This document shows positions 26,337 through 34,326 of a stretch of 60,566 bases of DNA, one piece after another. The DNA comes from an uncultured Bacillota bacterium (GTDB lineage Bacteria; Bacillota_I; Bacilli_A; RF39; UBA660). Below the pieces are notes generated by a model, which was given only the letters and a program-made list of their open reading frames with translations, had not been told where the DNA came from and did not search any database. The first letter of the stretch is position 1, and every line of letters begins with the position of its first letter. A program made the translations under genes and the position numbers. Location: contig CAMOPK010000004.1 in the NCBI GenBank assembly GCA_946622285.1, positions 1 through 60,566 on the forward strand. The letters are read 5' to 3'.

Positions 26337-26361
26337 AAAAGACATTTCTTTAATGTCTTTT
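26337..26361 (-). terminator. Terminator of surface phosphodiesterase gene
   Basis: AAAAGACATT pairs with AATGTCTTTT and is followed by more T on the minus strand. Confidence 0.85.
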
Positions 26362-26369
26362 ATTTATTA

Positions 26370-28025
26370 TCATCTTTTTTCACCAAATAATTCACCTGGA
26401 ACTTTGGCAGTAAAATGACTTGGCTTATCAACACCTAGCGCATAAAGTGCAATCGCTGCAACGTCTCGATTTCTAACACTACTATTTAATGTTACTTTAT
26501 TTACTGAATGCCCGGCTACAGCAACTATTACAGAGGATTCTTCAACAGTATGACCACCATGTCCTTTGGTTGTTTCACCATGATCAGCAACAACAATAAA
26601 TAAGCTATCTTTCATCAATCCTTTGCTATTAATGGCATCATATATTCTACCCATTCTTTTATCCGCTGTCACTGCAGCATTATAATACTCATTACTGAAT
26701 CCGCCGTGTGCATGAGCATTATGATCAACTTCATCAAAATGGATAAACATAAGCGTTGGTGTATTACTACTTTTAATATATTCAATAGCTTTATTAGTAA
26801 TTGTCTCGTCTGACCCATTACTATATAGTTTTACTCCTATATCATTTTCAATAATTCCAATATTTATTGGACTCCAACTAGATGTTGAAACCAAATTAGC
26901 TTTTGGATACTTCTTATATGTGTAATAAAAAATTGAAAGGTTTTTATTTTTAGATGTATGCCTATTATTAGCAATTGAATCATTAGTATAGCCATGTACA
27001 TTATAGGCAACTCCAGTTAAAATTGATCCCCAATTCTGTGCACTTATTGTTATATATTCACATTGTGCATTATGGCGATATGCATAATTTTTAAATATGC
27101 GGTCAAAGTTTGGTGAACTAACTTTATTAAATGTTGCACCAAGACCATCAATTCCAAGTATAAATACATGTTTATAAGCACCAAAACTATTATATTTTGT
27201 AACTTCAATTTCGCATGTTGCTTCTTTATTTCCATCATCTGTTACTACTTTGATAGTTGTTTTGCCAATTTTTTTAGCTGTTACTTTCCCATTTTGATTA
27301 ACTGATGCTATTGATGCATCTCCTGTAGACCAAATTAAATCCTTATTTGTAGCATCACTTGGTGTTATTGTTGCAACTAAATTTTCAGTAGCACCTACAT
27401 ACATTTTAATGCTTGTTTTATTTAAATTAATACTTTCAACTGATGTATTAACAATTATTCTACATGTTACTTTTACTTTTCCTAGTTCATCGGTAATAAT
27501 TATGCGAGTTACACCATCACTTTTTGCTGTTACGACTCCATTTGCATCTACTGTTGCAATGTTTTCATCGTCACTTTTATATATCAATTTTTTTGAAGTT
27601 GCATCTGTAGGTACTATCGTCGTTTTTATAGTTGCTTTATTACCAACACTCAAATTAATATCATTTTTTGCTAATTCAATTCTTTGAATTTCTTTTTCGA
27701 TTACAACTACCTTACAAGTAGTATTATCATTTCCTTTTGAAACAATTATACTTGCTTCTCCTTTAGCAATTCCTCTTATAGTGCCATCGTTTGAAACAGT
27801 TACTATGTTCTCATTACTACTACTCCAAGTAACACTACTATTATCGGTATTATTTACTTTGAGAGTCATTTGATCGCCAACAAAAAGAACTACAGAACTA
27901 CGATTTAGGCTAATCGCATTAGAAGTAGTTTTAGCAAACAACAAGAGATACAATACTATAGCTATAATAACTAGAATAACTATGATTGAAATACTATAAA
28001 GTAAGCTAGATCTGTCATCTTTCAT
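26370..28025 (-). CDS. Membrane-anchored type I phosphodiesterase with Ig-like repeats
   Basis: A 551-residue surface enzyme. One N-terminal membrane segment is followed by three BIG2-type domains (VTWSSSNENIVTVSNDGTI, LIYKSDDENIATVD, LIWSTGDASIASVN) to about residue 280. The rest is an alkaline-phosphatase-fold phosphodiesterase with FILGIDGLGATF, nucleophile region SAQNWGSILTG, FIHFDEVDHNAHAHGG and VVADHGETTKGHGGH metal ligands. It probably cleaves phosphodiesters outside the cell. ATG at 28025 is preferred over the GTG at 28037. Confidence 0.85.
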   Translation of the reverse strand: MKDDRSSLLYSISIIVILVIIAIVLYLLLFAKTTSNAISLNRSSVVLFVGDQMTLKVNNTDNSSVTWSSSNENIVTVSNDGTIRGIAKGEASIIVSKGNDNTTCKVVVIEKEIQRIELAKNDINLSVGNKATIKTTIVPTDATSKKLIYKSDDENIATVDANGVVTAKSDGVTRIIITDELGKVKVTCRIIVNTSVESINLNKTSIKMYVGATENLVATITPSDATNKDLIWSTGDASIASVNQNGKVTAKKIGKTTIKVVTDDGNKEATCEIEVTKYNSFGAYKHVFILGIDGLGATFNKVSSPNFDRIFKNYAYRHNAQCEYITISAQNWGSILTGVAYNVHGYTNDSIANNRHTSKNKNLSIFYYTYKKYPKANLVSTSSWSPINIGIIENDIGVKLYSNGSDETITNKAIEYIKSSNTPTLMFIHFDEVDHNAHAHGGFSNEYYNAAVTADKRMGRIYDAINSKGLMKDSLFIVVADHGETTKGHGGHTVEESSVIVAVAGHSVNKVTLNSSVRNRDVAAIALYALGVDKPSHFTAKVPGELFGEKR

Positions 28026-28085
28026 TTCACACCGCACCTATTATAATAATTATATGTTAGGTATATATAAAAGTCAATGTAATAA

Positions 28086-28105
28086 AAAAAGCCCGAAGGC
28101 TTTTT
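28086..28105 (-). terminator. Terminator of M23 peptidase gene
   Basis: AAAAAGCC-TTCG-GGCTTTTT with further T on the minus strand; one of the most GC-rich terminators in the window. Confidence 0.9.
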
Positions 28106-29327
28106 AATATTTTGTTATACGATCTTTAAATCTAGTTCCTACTTTAGGAAAATTAACCATTGTTGCAGGATTAAACTGTGATGCTTTAGCTTTGGCCCAA
28201 GTAGTGAACATACCTTCAGATAACCCGAAGTGTAAGTGTTGACCATTAGTACATCTATCATATGTTTCAATTGATGGATTTCCACCCATATAACCTATGA
28301 CTGTATTCTTATCAACAATTTGTCCTTTTTCAACTAAAATTTTTCTTAAATGCATATAAATTGAAGTATAGTATTTTCCTTTTATGTTGTGACTTATAAA
28401 TACTACTTGACCACCACAACTCCAGTGATTTGGACTCTTAATTATTCCAACTACTCTACCAGAACCTGCTGAATAAATAGGAACAGCAGAACCATACTGA
28501 CTTAAATCCATTCCTTTATGGAAATCGCATACTTTTTGTCCACGTAACCAATAGCATCTATTACCCCAACCATATGAAATATAAGCAGTTTCTAAAGGCC
28601 TATATAATGCTGTTGATGGTGGCAATAACTTTTGCCCACACACATCAAGATCATCGTCAAGTTTACAACCTAAATCAACATAAAATTGATATGTTTGTTT
28701 TTGTAATTTTACTTCTTCTTCTAAAGTTGGTTCAGCATCTTCAATTTCTCTTAAACCTGCAGATAATTTTGAATATTCCTTTTCAAGTTCGCCTCTTTTA
28801 TTGATAAGATCTTGTTGCCTTTTTTCTAAATCAGCTTTTGCCTTATTATTATCATCAATCATTTGATTATATTTATCAATCAAACTATCATTATATTTTG
28901 AAAGCTGTTCTGCAACGGCAATACGATATATCAAATCAGAAAAGTTTTCTGCACCAAATATATATTCAAGATAAGCATTATTTCCTTTTGTCTTTTGAAC
29001 AAAATTCATTAATCTCTTAATTTCTTCTTTTTTAGCAATTATTTCTTTATCATATTCGGCTATTTCTTTATTTAAAGCTTCAATCTTCTTTAAAATACCA
29101 TCAACTTCAACTAATGTATTGTAAACAGTATTCTTAACATTTTTCATTTCTTGTTCTGTTTCAGCTTGCTTATTTCGATTGTTTTTTAAATTTCTTTCCG
29201 CTTCCTCTACGGCATTTTTAATGTCGCGTAAAGTTTTAGCTTGAACGTTTTCAACTGACACCAAAAAAATTGCCATTGAAAATATAGAAATTATAAATAT
29301 GCTTAATCCTTTTTTTAGTGTTTTCAT
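28104..29327 (-). CDS. Secreted M23 endopeptidase with coiled coil
   Basis: A 407-residue murein hydrolase. A signal peptide (residues 1-30) precedes a long coiled coil (about 30-205) of the EnvC/CwlO type. The C-terminal LytM/M23 domain keeps zinc ligands in FHKGMDLS and NGQHLHFGLSEG. It probably cuts stem-peptide crosslinks during growth or division, with the coiled coil acting in regulation by a membrane partner such as FtsEX. It starts two bases after the preceding peptidase gene. Confidence 0.9.
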   Translation of the reverse strand: MKTLKKGLSIFIISIFSMAIFLVSVENVQAKTLRDIKNAVEEAERNLKNNRNKQAETEQEMKNVKNTVYNTLVEVDGILKKIEALNKEIAEYDKEIIAKKEEIKRLMNFVQKTKGNNAYLEYIFGAENFSDLIYRIAVAEQLSKYNDSLIDKYNQMIDDNNKAKADLEKRQQDLINKRGELEKEYSKLSAGLREIEDAEPTLEEEVKLQKQTYQFYVDLGCKLDDDLDVCGQKLLPPSTALYRPLETAYISYGWGNRCYWLRGQKVCDFHKGMDLSQYGSAVPIYSAGSGRVVGIIKSPNHWSCGGQVVFISHNIKGKYYTSIYMHLRKILVEKGQIVDKNTVIGYMGGNPSIETYDRCTNGQHLHFGLSEGMFTTWAKAKASQFNPATMVNFPKVGTRFKDRITKY

Positions 29328-29328
29328 A

Positions 29329-29961
29329 TTACTCCTTTAATCTTTTTCTTATTTCTTTATATCTCGGACAATATTTAGATACCAAATTCCAAAAATCCTT
29401 TGAATGATTAAAAAATACTAAATGTGATAGTTCATGAATTATTACATAATCAATTTCTTCGATTCCATATTTAAATAATTCAGAATTTAAAGTAACTCTT
29501 ATATCTTTTCGATTGCATACTCCCCAACGAGTTTTCATCTTTCTAATTCTTAAACTTGGAAATTTAATTTTTTCTTCGAACAAATCATAATTGTATTTTA
29601 GTCTTGTTTCAAATAATTTTTTTGTTTCTTTTTTTATTAATAAATCGTATTTAGAAATCGAATCAAGATATATCTTCTTATTTTGATAGTCAATTTCTTC
29701 CATATTATTCATAGTAATTATATCATATTTCTCGCCTAGAATTATGTGATTTTTACCGTTTTCTTCTTTTTTACTTATTCTTGCTATATTTTTTCTTAAA
29801 AATTCTTGATTTTGATCAAGCATTTTTAATATTTGCTTATTAGTTACAAAATATGAAGTTGAAACTGAAATTACATTGCCTTTAAATCTAATATATGTAT
29901 TTTTATTAGACTTTCTTGTAATTTCAACTGGATAATCTTTACCATCAAGTACGTAATTCAT
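29329..29961 (-). CDS. YgjP-like (DUF45/M48-type) zinc metallopeptidase
   Basis: A 210-residue protein of the YgjP/UPF family. The zinc motif is YVIIHELSHLVFFNHSKDF, with a second His in FFNHS, and RWGVCNRKDIRVTLN is the usual conserved stretch before it. Substrates are unknown. The start at 29961 follows GGTGG; the upstream ATG lacks a ribosome site. It forms a short operon with the M23 gene. Confidence 0.88.
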   Translation of the reverse strand: MNYVLDGKDYPVEITRKSNKNTYIRFKGNVISVSTSYFVTNKQILKMLDQNQEFLRKNIARISKKEENGKNHIILGEKYDIITMNNMEEIDYQNKKIYLDSISKYDLLIKKETKKLFETRLKYNYDLFEEKIKFPSLRIRKMKTRWGVCNRKDIRVTLNSELFKYGIEEIDYVIIHELSHLVFFNHSKDFWNLVSKYCPRYKEIRKRLKE

Positions 29962-29992
29962 ATTACCACCCATATAATTATACTACAAAATA

Positions 29993-30015
29993 AAAAACAG
30001 ATAAAATCTGTTTTT
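29993..30015 (-). terminator. Terminator of unknown gene 30022-30438
   Basis: AAAAACAGAT pairs with ATCTGTTTTT on the minus strand, followed by T. Confidence 0.85.
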
Positions 30016-30021
30016 ATGTAA

Positions 30022-30438
30022 TTATTGTCTTAATTTACTTGCTACAAAGTCATAACCTGTTTCAGCTTTATATGCATTTAATAGTTCTTCACGATTACTA
30101 ACAGGAACCACTTCATCAATACCAAGAATTGGTCTTTCATCAACAATATTTCCACTAGCATCATATGATATAGCATGCTTACATGTTTTATATTCTTCTG
30201 GAACTTCTGAATTAAAAAGATGTTTAACTTGTTCAAATTCTACTACTTTACCAACAAATATCATTTTTTCATAATCTGTTTTAAATTCTTCATCAGTAGT
30301 TGAATAAGCAAATCTAAAACCAGTTACTTCTTCTGGATTAGCAATTATTTCTTCTAAATGATCATCACTAGGTTTAAAAGTTCCTTCTGTTAATTTTAAA
30401 AAGTTATTTCTTTGAATTGAAAAATAGTTTAATCTCAT
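30022..30438 (-). CDS. Unknown small acidic protein
   Basis: I do not recognise this 138-residue protein. It is acidic and soluble, starting MRLNYFSIQRNNFLKLTEG, and has no membrane segment or known catalytic motif. ATG at 30438 is preceded by GGTGAT and an extended -10 (TGATATAAT at 30455-30463), so it is transcribed alone. It lies downstream of ssb without a terminator between, so some co-transcription is possible. Confidence 0.65.
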   Translation of the reverse strand: MRLNYFSIQRNNFLKLTEGTFKPSDDHLEEIIANPEEVTGFRFAYSTTDEEFKTDYEKMIFVGKVVEFEQVKHLFNSEVPEEYKTCKHAISYDASGNIVDERPILGIDEVVPVSNREELLNAYKAETGYDFVASKLRQ

Positions 30439-30495
30439 TTTTATCACCATACTAATTATATCACATATGCATAAATATTAAAACTTTTATTAAAA

Positions 30496-30825
30496 CTATT
30501 CTTCCGGTCTTTTACTTGATAGAAATGTTACTTTCTCAGCAACTAACTCCATAATATGTTGGTTATGATCTTCAGCTTCAATTGTCCTCGTTTGAAGTCT
30601 TCCTTTAATTCCGACTAAATCACCTTTTTTAACATATTCAACTGTATTTTCGGCAACACCTTTCCAAAGAACACATGAAATAAAATCGGTATCATATTCT
30701 CCATTTATGTTTTTATAACTTCTTGGAACTGCTAATGTTAAATTAGTAACTTTATTGCCATTTTCAGTTTGATTAAGTTCAGGATCTCGAACCACTCTTC
30801 CTACAATTACTGATTGATTTAACAT
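30496..30825 (-). CDS. ssb: Single-stranded DNA-binding protein, no acidic tail
   Basis: A 109-residue OB-fold protein. MLNQSVIVGRVVRDPEL, VTNLTLAVPRSYKN and DFISCVLWKGVAENTVEYVKKGDLV are typical of bacterial SSB. The usual flexible linker and acidic DDxIPF tail, which recruit replication proteins, are absent: it ends SSKRPEE. It may therefore be a second SSB of SsbB type. It is not next to rpsF or rpsR. AAAGGAGG precedes the start. Confidence 0.9.
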   Translation of the reverse strand: MLNQSVIVGRVVRDPELNQTENGNKVTNLTLAVPRSYKNINGEYDTDFISCVLWKGVAENTVEYVKKGDLVGIKGRLQTRTIEAEDHNQHIMELVAEKVTFLSSKRPEE

Positions 30826-30914
30826 ATTTTCCTCCTTTCAACGAAATAAAGTTTATCATCTTAAAAACTCTAAAGCAAAAGAAAGAAAAATAGATTCTTT
30901 TTATTCAAAATATC

Positions 30915-30951
30915 AAAAAAACTTATTCTTTTTATAAAAAATAAGTTTTTT
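30915..30951 (-). terminator. Terminator of uracil permease gene
   Basis: AAAAAACTTATT pairs with AATAAGTTTTTT on the minus strand, with T following. The rest of 30826-31000 is AT-rich with no gene. Confidence 0.75.
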
Positions 30952-31000
30952 GAATTTAATTTGATCTATTTGTCTTAAAATTATATAAATTTTATTTTTT

Positions 31001-32287
31001 TTAATTCTTTTTTGTTTTTGGAAGAATTAGATTTAATATAATTCCAGATATAGCAGCTAAACTCATTCCTGATATCGAAATATTAATATCACCTGTTTTA
31101 AGTGAAATAACTGCTCCACCAAGACCTAATACTAACATTGTCGATGCAATTATTACATTACGAATATCTTCAAAGTCAATTTGATTTTGAACTAATACTT
31201 TAAGTCCATTTACTGATATAAATCCATATAGAAGTAATGAGATTCCTCCTAATACAGGATCAGGTATTGTAGATAAAATTCCTGTAATTGGTCCAAAGAA
31301 ACTAATTATGATTGCCAATATTGCTGCTAATCCAATTACTTTAACTGATGCTACTTTCGTCATACCAACTACTGAAGTATTTTCGCCATAAGTTGTATTA
31401 GCAGGACCACCAAGTAAACCAGCAACACTTGTTGCAAGACCATCACCTAGTAAAGTTCTTTCTAAACCTGGTTCATTTATCAAATCCTTTTTGATGATTG
31501 TCCCAAGTGCCATATGGTCCCCAATATGTTCTGCTATTGTAACTAGCGCAATCGGTACAATTGTTAAAACCCCTTTTAAACTTAATGCATAATCCTTAAA
31601 TGGAATAACGAATTTTGGTATTGAAAAAACCTTTCCATCTAAAGCAGATTTAATATCTACCATTCCAAGAATAATTGATAAAATATATCCTGTTGCAATA
31701 CCAATTAGGAAAGGAATTACTTTCATAAATCCTTTAGCTTTTGTTGCTGTTATAATGGTTACCATAAATGATACTACTGCAACAAGTAGCGCTTTTTTAG
31801 AAAATACATCACCATTGATTCCAATTGATGATATTGCTGATGGAGCTAAGCCTAAACCAATAACCATTATCATTGGTCCAATAACAATTGGTGGTATCAA
31901 TTTGTTAATCCATTTTTTACCAAATAGTTTAATTAATAATGCAAATAGCATATAAACAACACCAACAAGGAATATTCCCATTCCTACACTTGATGCTCCA
32001 CCTGCTAAATAAGCATATGCAATTGGTGAAACAAATGCAAAGCTTGATCCAAGATAAACTGGTGATTTACCTTTTGTACAGATCAAATAAATGAGTGTTC
32101 CTATTCCACTTGTAAATAGTGCAACTGGAATAGTTAGGACTTCAGCTCCTGCTATTTTGTTAACCCAAATTGGAACTAAAATAGTTGCACCAAACATTGC
32201 CAAAACATGTTGCAGTGCTAAGATGATCATTTTTCCTTTTGGTGGTACTTCATGAACATCATAAAGTAAATAATTGTCTTTTTTCAT
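31001..32287 (-). CDS. uraA: Uracil permease
   Basis: A 428-residue membrane transporter of the NCS2 nucleobase family with about 14 helices. GLLGGPANTTYGENTSVVG is the NCS2 motif in its uracil (UraA/PyrP) form, and the preceding TIAEHIGDH contains the conserved Glu/His used in uracil binding. It imports uracil by proton symport for salvage with Upp (46277). The start at 32287 follows GAGGGAGGA. A leader peptide and terminator precede it (32321-32444). It is also known as pyrP. Confidence 0.93.
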   Translation of the reverse strand: MKKDNYLLYDVHEVPPKGKMIILALQHVLAMFGATILVPIWVNKIAGAEVLTIPVALFTSGIGTLIYLICTKGKSPVYLGSSFAFVSPIAYAYLAGGASSVGMGIFLVGVVYMLFALLIKLFGKKWINKLIPPIVIGPMIMVIGLGLAPSAISSIGINGDVFSKKALLVAVVSFMVTIITATKAKGFMKVIPFLIGIATGYILSIILGMVDIKSALDGKVFSIPKFVIPFKDYALSLKGVLTIVPIALVTIAEHIGDHMALGTIIKKDLINEPGLERTLLGDGLATSVAGLLGGPANTTYGENTSVVGMTKVASVKVIGLAAILAIIISFFGPITGILSTIPDPVLGGISLLLYGFISVNGLKVLVQNQIDFEDIRNVIIASTMLVLGLGGAVISLKTGDINISISGMSLAAISGIILNLILPKTKKN

Positions 32288-32320
32288 ATATCCTCCCTCT
32301 AACAATTATCATTTAATTAC

Positions 32321-32353
32321 AAAATAAAACACCAATTATAAAAATTGATGTTT
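32321..32353 (-). terminator. Leader attenuator terminator before uracil permease
   Basis: AAACATCAATT pairs with AATTGGTGTTT over a 5-base loop, followed by TTATTTT. Its 5' arm starts inside the leader-peptide stop codon. The hairpin is almost the same as the one before upp. Confidence 0.75.
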
Positions 32354-32444
32354 ATTTAATAATTAATAAGAATGATAAAACAACGAAAACAACGCTTTTC
32401 TTTAACGAACAAATAGTAATAAATGCGTTATTCATACGTGTCAT
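32352..32444 (-). CDS. Leader peptide of uracil permease
   Basis: A 30-codon reading frame, MTRMNNAFITICSLKKSVVF and then ten further residues rich in Val, Leu, Phe and Ile. It has AAGGTGA seven bases before its ATG. The second half is U-rich (GTT, TTC, TTA, ATT codons). The stop codon overlaps the attenuator stem. Leader-peptide coding is inferred from the ribosome site, position and the matching layout before upp; no homology is claimed. Confidence 0.65.
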   Translation of the reverse strand: MTRMNNAFITICSLKKSVVFVVLSFLLIIK

Positions 32445-32461
32445 ATTTTATCACCTTAATA

Positions 32462-32490
32462 AGAATAGCATACCTACTTTATTTTGGCAA
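32462..32490 (-). promoter_or_regulatory. Promoter of uracil permease leader
   Basis: TTGCCA, 17-base spacer, TATTCT with TGC extension, on the minus strand. The expected transcript start falls on the ribosome site of the leader peptide. Confidence 0.65.
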
Positions 32491-32497
32491 GTGATTT

Positions 32498-33808
32498 TTA
32501 AAAATAATTTTTCATTAGTTGATTAAGCTCAACTGCATATTCCATTGGAAGTTCTTCTTTAAATTTTTCTATGAAGCCCATAATTAATAATTCTTTAGCT
32601 TTTTCTTCAGTAATTCCTCTACTCATTAAATAGAATAGTTTTTCTTCACTTATTCTAGAAACAGTCGCTTCATGCTCGATTGTAGAACTAGATGATGCAT
32701 TAATATTTTTAGGTATTGTGTCACTCTTAGATTTTTCATCTAAAATCATTGTGTCACACTTAACAAATGCTTTTGAGTTATTTGCTTTACTACTTATATT
32801 AACTGTTCCTCTATATGTAGCATTTCCACCATTTAAAGCAATTGATTTACTAATAATTGAACTTGTAGTATATGGAGCTAAATGAATCATTTTAGCACCA
32901 GCGTCTTGAATTTGATCAACTGAAGCAACTGCTATTGAAATACAGTTTCCATTGGCAAATGGTCCATTTAAGATACAACTTGGATATTTCATATTGATTC
33001 CAGAACCAACATTTCCATCAATCCATTCCATTGTTCCAGATTCTTCAACTATTGCTCTTTTAGTAACCAAGTTATATACATCTTTCGACCAATTTTGAAT
33101 CGTTGTATAACGACATTTTGCATTTTTCATTACATATATTTCAACAACTGCTGCATGAAGTGAATCACTAGTATAAGTTGGTGCTGTACATCCTTCCATA
33201 TAGTGCAAACTACTATTTTCATCTACAACAATAATTGTTCTTTCAAATTGACCCATATTTTTAGTATTTATTCTGAAATAACTTTGAAGTGGTCGATCAA
33301 TTGTTGTATTAGGCGGAATATAAATAAATGTTCCACCGCTCCATACTGCTCCATTTAAAGCTGTGTATTTATTTTCATCATATTTAACTAAGTTATTAAA
33401 ATACTTTTTAAATAAATCAGGGTATTTCTTTAAAGCTGTATCAGTATCACAAAAGATAACATTTTTTGCTTCTAGTTCTTCAAGCATACTATGATAAATA
33501 ACTTCGCTTTCATATTGAGCCTTAACTCCGTCTAAATATTTCTTTTCGGCATCAATAAGACCTATTTTATTGAATGTATCAGTTATTTCACATGGAAGCT
33601 TATTCCAATCATCTTTAATACCATCAACTACTTTTTTATAGTAATTAATTTTATTAAAATCTATTTTTAATTCCGGTCCGAATGTTGGATTTGAAAGCTC
33701 TAAAAATTTCTTATAAGCATTTATTCTAAAATCTAGCATCCATTTTGGTTCACCTTTAATATGTGATATTTCACGTATTTTTGCTTGTGAAAGACCAAGT
33801 TCTTTCAT
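32498..33808 (-). CDS. sufB: Fe-S cluster assembly scaffold SufB
   Basis: A 436-residue SufB. The beta-helix core carries GGTFIYIPPNTTIDRPLQSY, HYMEGCTAPTYTSDSLHA, GSGINMKYPSCIL and the C-terminal SRGITEEKAKELLIMGF. SufB, with SufC and SufD, receives sulfur and assembles Fe-S clusters. It follows sufU by four bases. No sufC, sufD or sufS is adjacent, unlike the usual sufCDSUB operon. Confidence 0.95.
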   Translation of the reverse strand: MKELGLSQAKIREISHIKGEPKWMLDFRINAYKKFLELSNPTFGPELKIDFNKINYYKKVVDGIKDDWNKLPCEITDTFNKIGLIDAEKKYLDGVKAQYESEVIYHSMLEELEAKNVIFCDTDTALKKYPDLFKKYFNNLVKYDENKYTALNGAVWSGGTFIYIPPNTTIDRPLQSYFRINTKNMGQFERTIIVVDENSSLHYMEGCTAPTYTSDSLHAAVVEIYVMKNAKCRYTTIQNWSKDVYNLVTKRAIVEESGTMEWIDGNVGSGINMKYPSCILNGPFANGNCISIAVASVDQIQDAGAKMIHLAPYTTSSIISKSIALNGGNATYRGTVNISSKANNSKAFVKCDTMILDEKSKSDTIPKNINASSSSTIEHEATVSRISEEKLFYLMSRGITEEKAKELLIMGFIEKFKEELPMEYAVELNQLMKNYF

Positions 33809-33812
33809 ATTA

Positions 33813-34238
33813 TCACTTTCCTAATTCATCTATTATTTTCTTAATTCCCCACCATGGAAGAAGCGCACATTTCTTTCTATTTGGTTGCTTTGCAATATCT
33901 GAATATACAATAGCATCTTCTAATATTTCAGCATCATATTCTTCTTCATTAATCATTTTTTCATAGTTATTATATATTTCAATTGCTTCTTCAATTGTTT
34001 TTCCGATTAAAGTATTTATTAATATTGATGTTGCACTTGTGCAAATTGCGCATGCTTCTCCATCAAAGCGAATATCTTTTATAACATCATTTTCAACTTT
34101 TACCATTAAGTTAATTTCATCAATGCAAGATTCATTATTCATATTAACTTTTATATAACTATCATCATCGATTAGTCCCCTATTAGTAGGATTTTGATAG
34201 TTTTCTAAAATAATTGTTCTTTTTAAGTCTTGATTCAT
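33813..34238 (-). CDS. sufU: SufU sulfur-transfer protein
   Basis: A 141-residue SufU/IscU-like protein that takes persulfide sulfur from the SufS desulfurase. Three zinc/active cysteines are in NNESCIDEI, GEACAICTSA and NRKKCALLPWW, and the Gram-positive insertion between the second and third is present. YQNPTNRGLID is typical of SufU. Start at 34238 is chosen for GGTGATTTAT, with TATAAT boxes at about 34256. First gene of a two-gene operon with sufB. Confidence 0.93.
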   Translation of the reverse strand: MNQDLKRTIILENYQNPTNRGLIDDDSYIKVNMNNESCIDEINLMVKVENDVIKDIRFDGEACAICTSATSILINTLIGKTIEEAIEIYNNYEKMINEEEYDAEILEDAIVYSDIAKQPNRKKCALLPWWGIKKIIDELGK

Positions 34239-34294
34239 ATAAATCACCATGAATAATTATATTATAATTATTGCGTTTAAGCAAGAAATTATAA

Positions 34295-34326
34295 TAAAAA
34301 AGCATTAATGTTTAATGCTTTTTTTC
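34295..34326 (-). terminator. Terminator of amidase gene
   Basis: AAAAAAAGCATTAA pairs with TTAATGCTTTTTT on the minus strand; overlaps the end of the gene. Confidence 0.85.

Noticed and set aside
30826-31000. Possible gene or regulatory RNA in the AT-rich gap after the uracil permease
   Set aside because: Only the permease terminator and the ssb promoter region are visible; no frame with a ribosome site.
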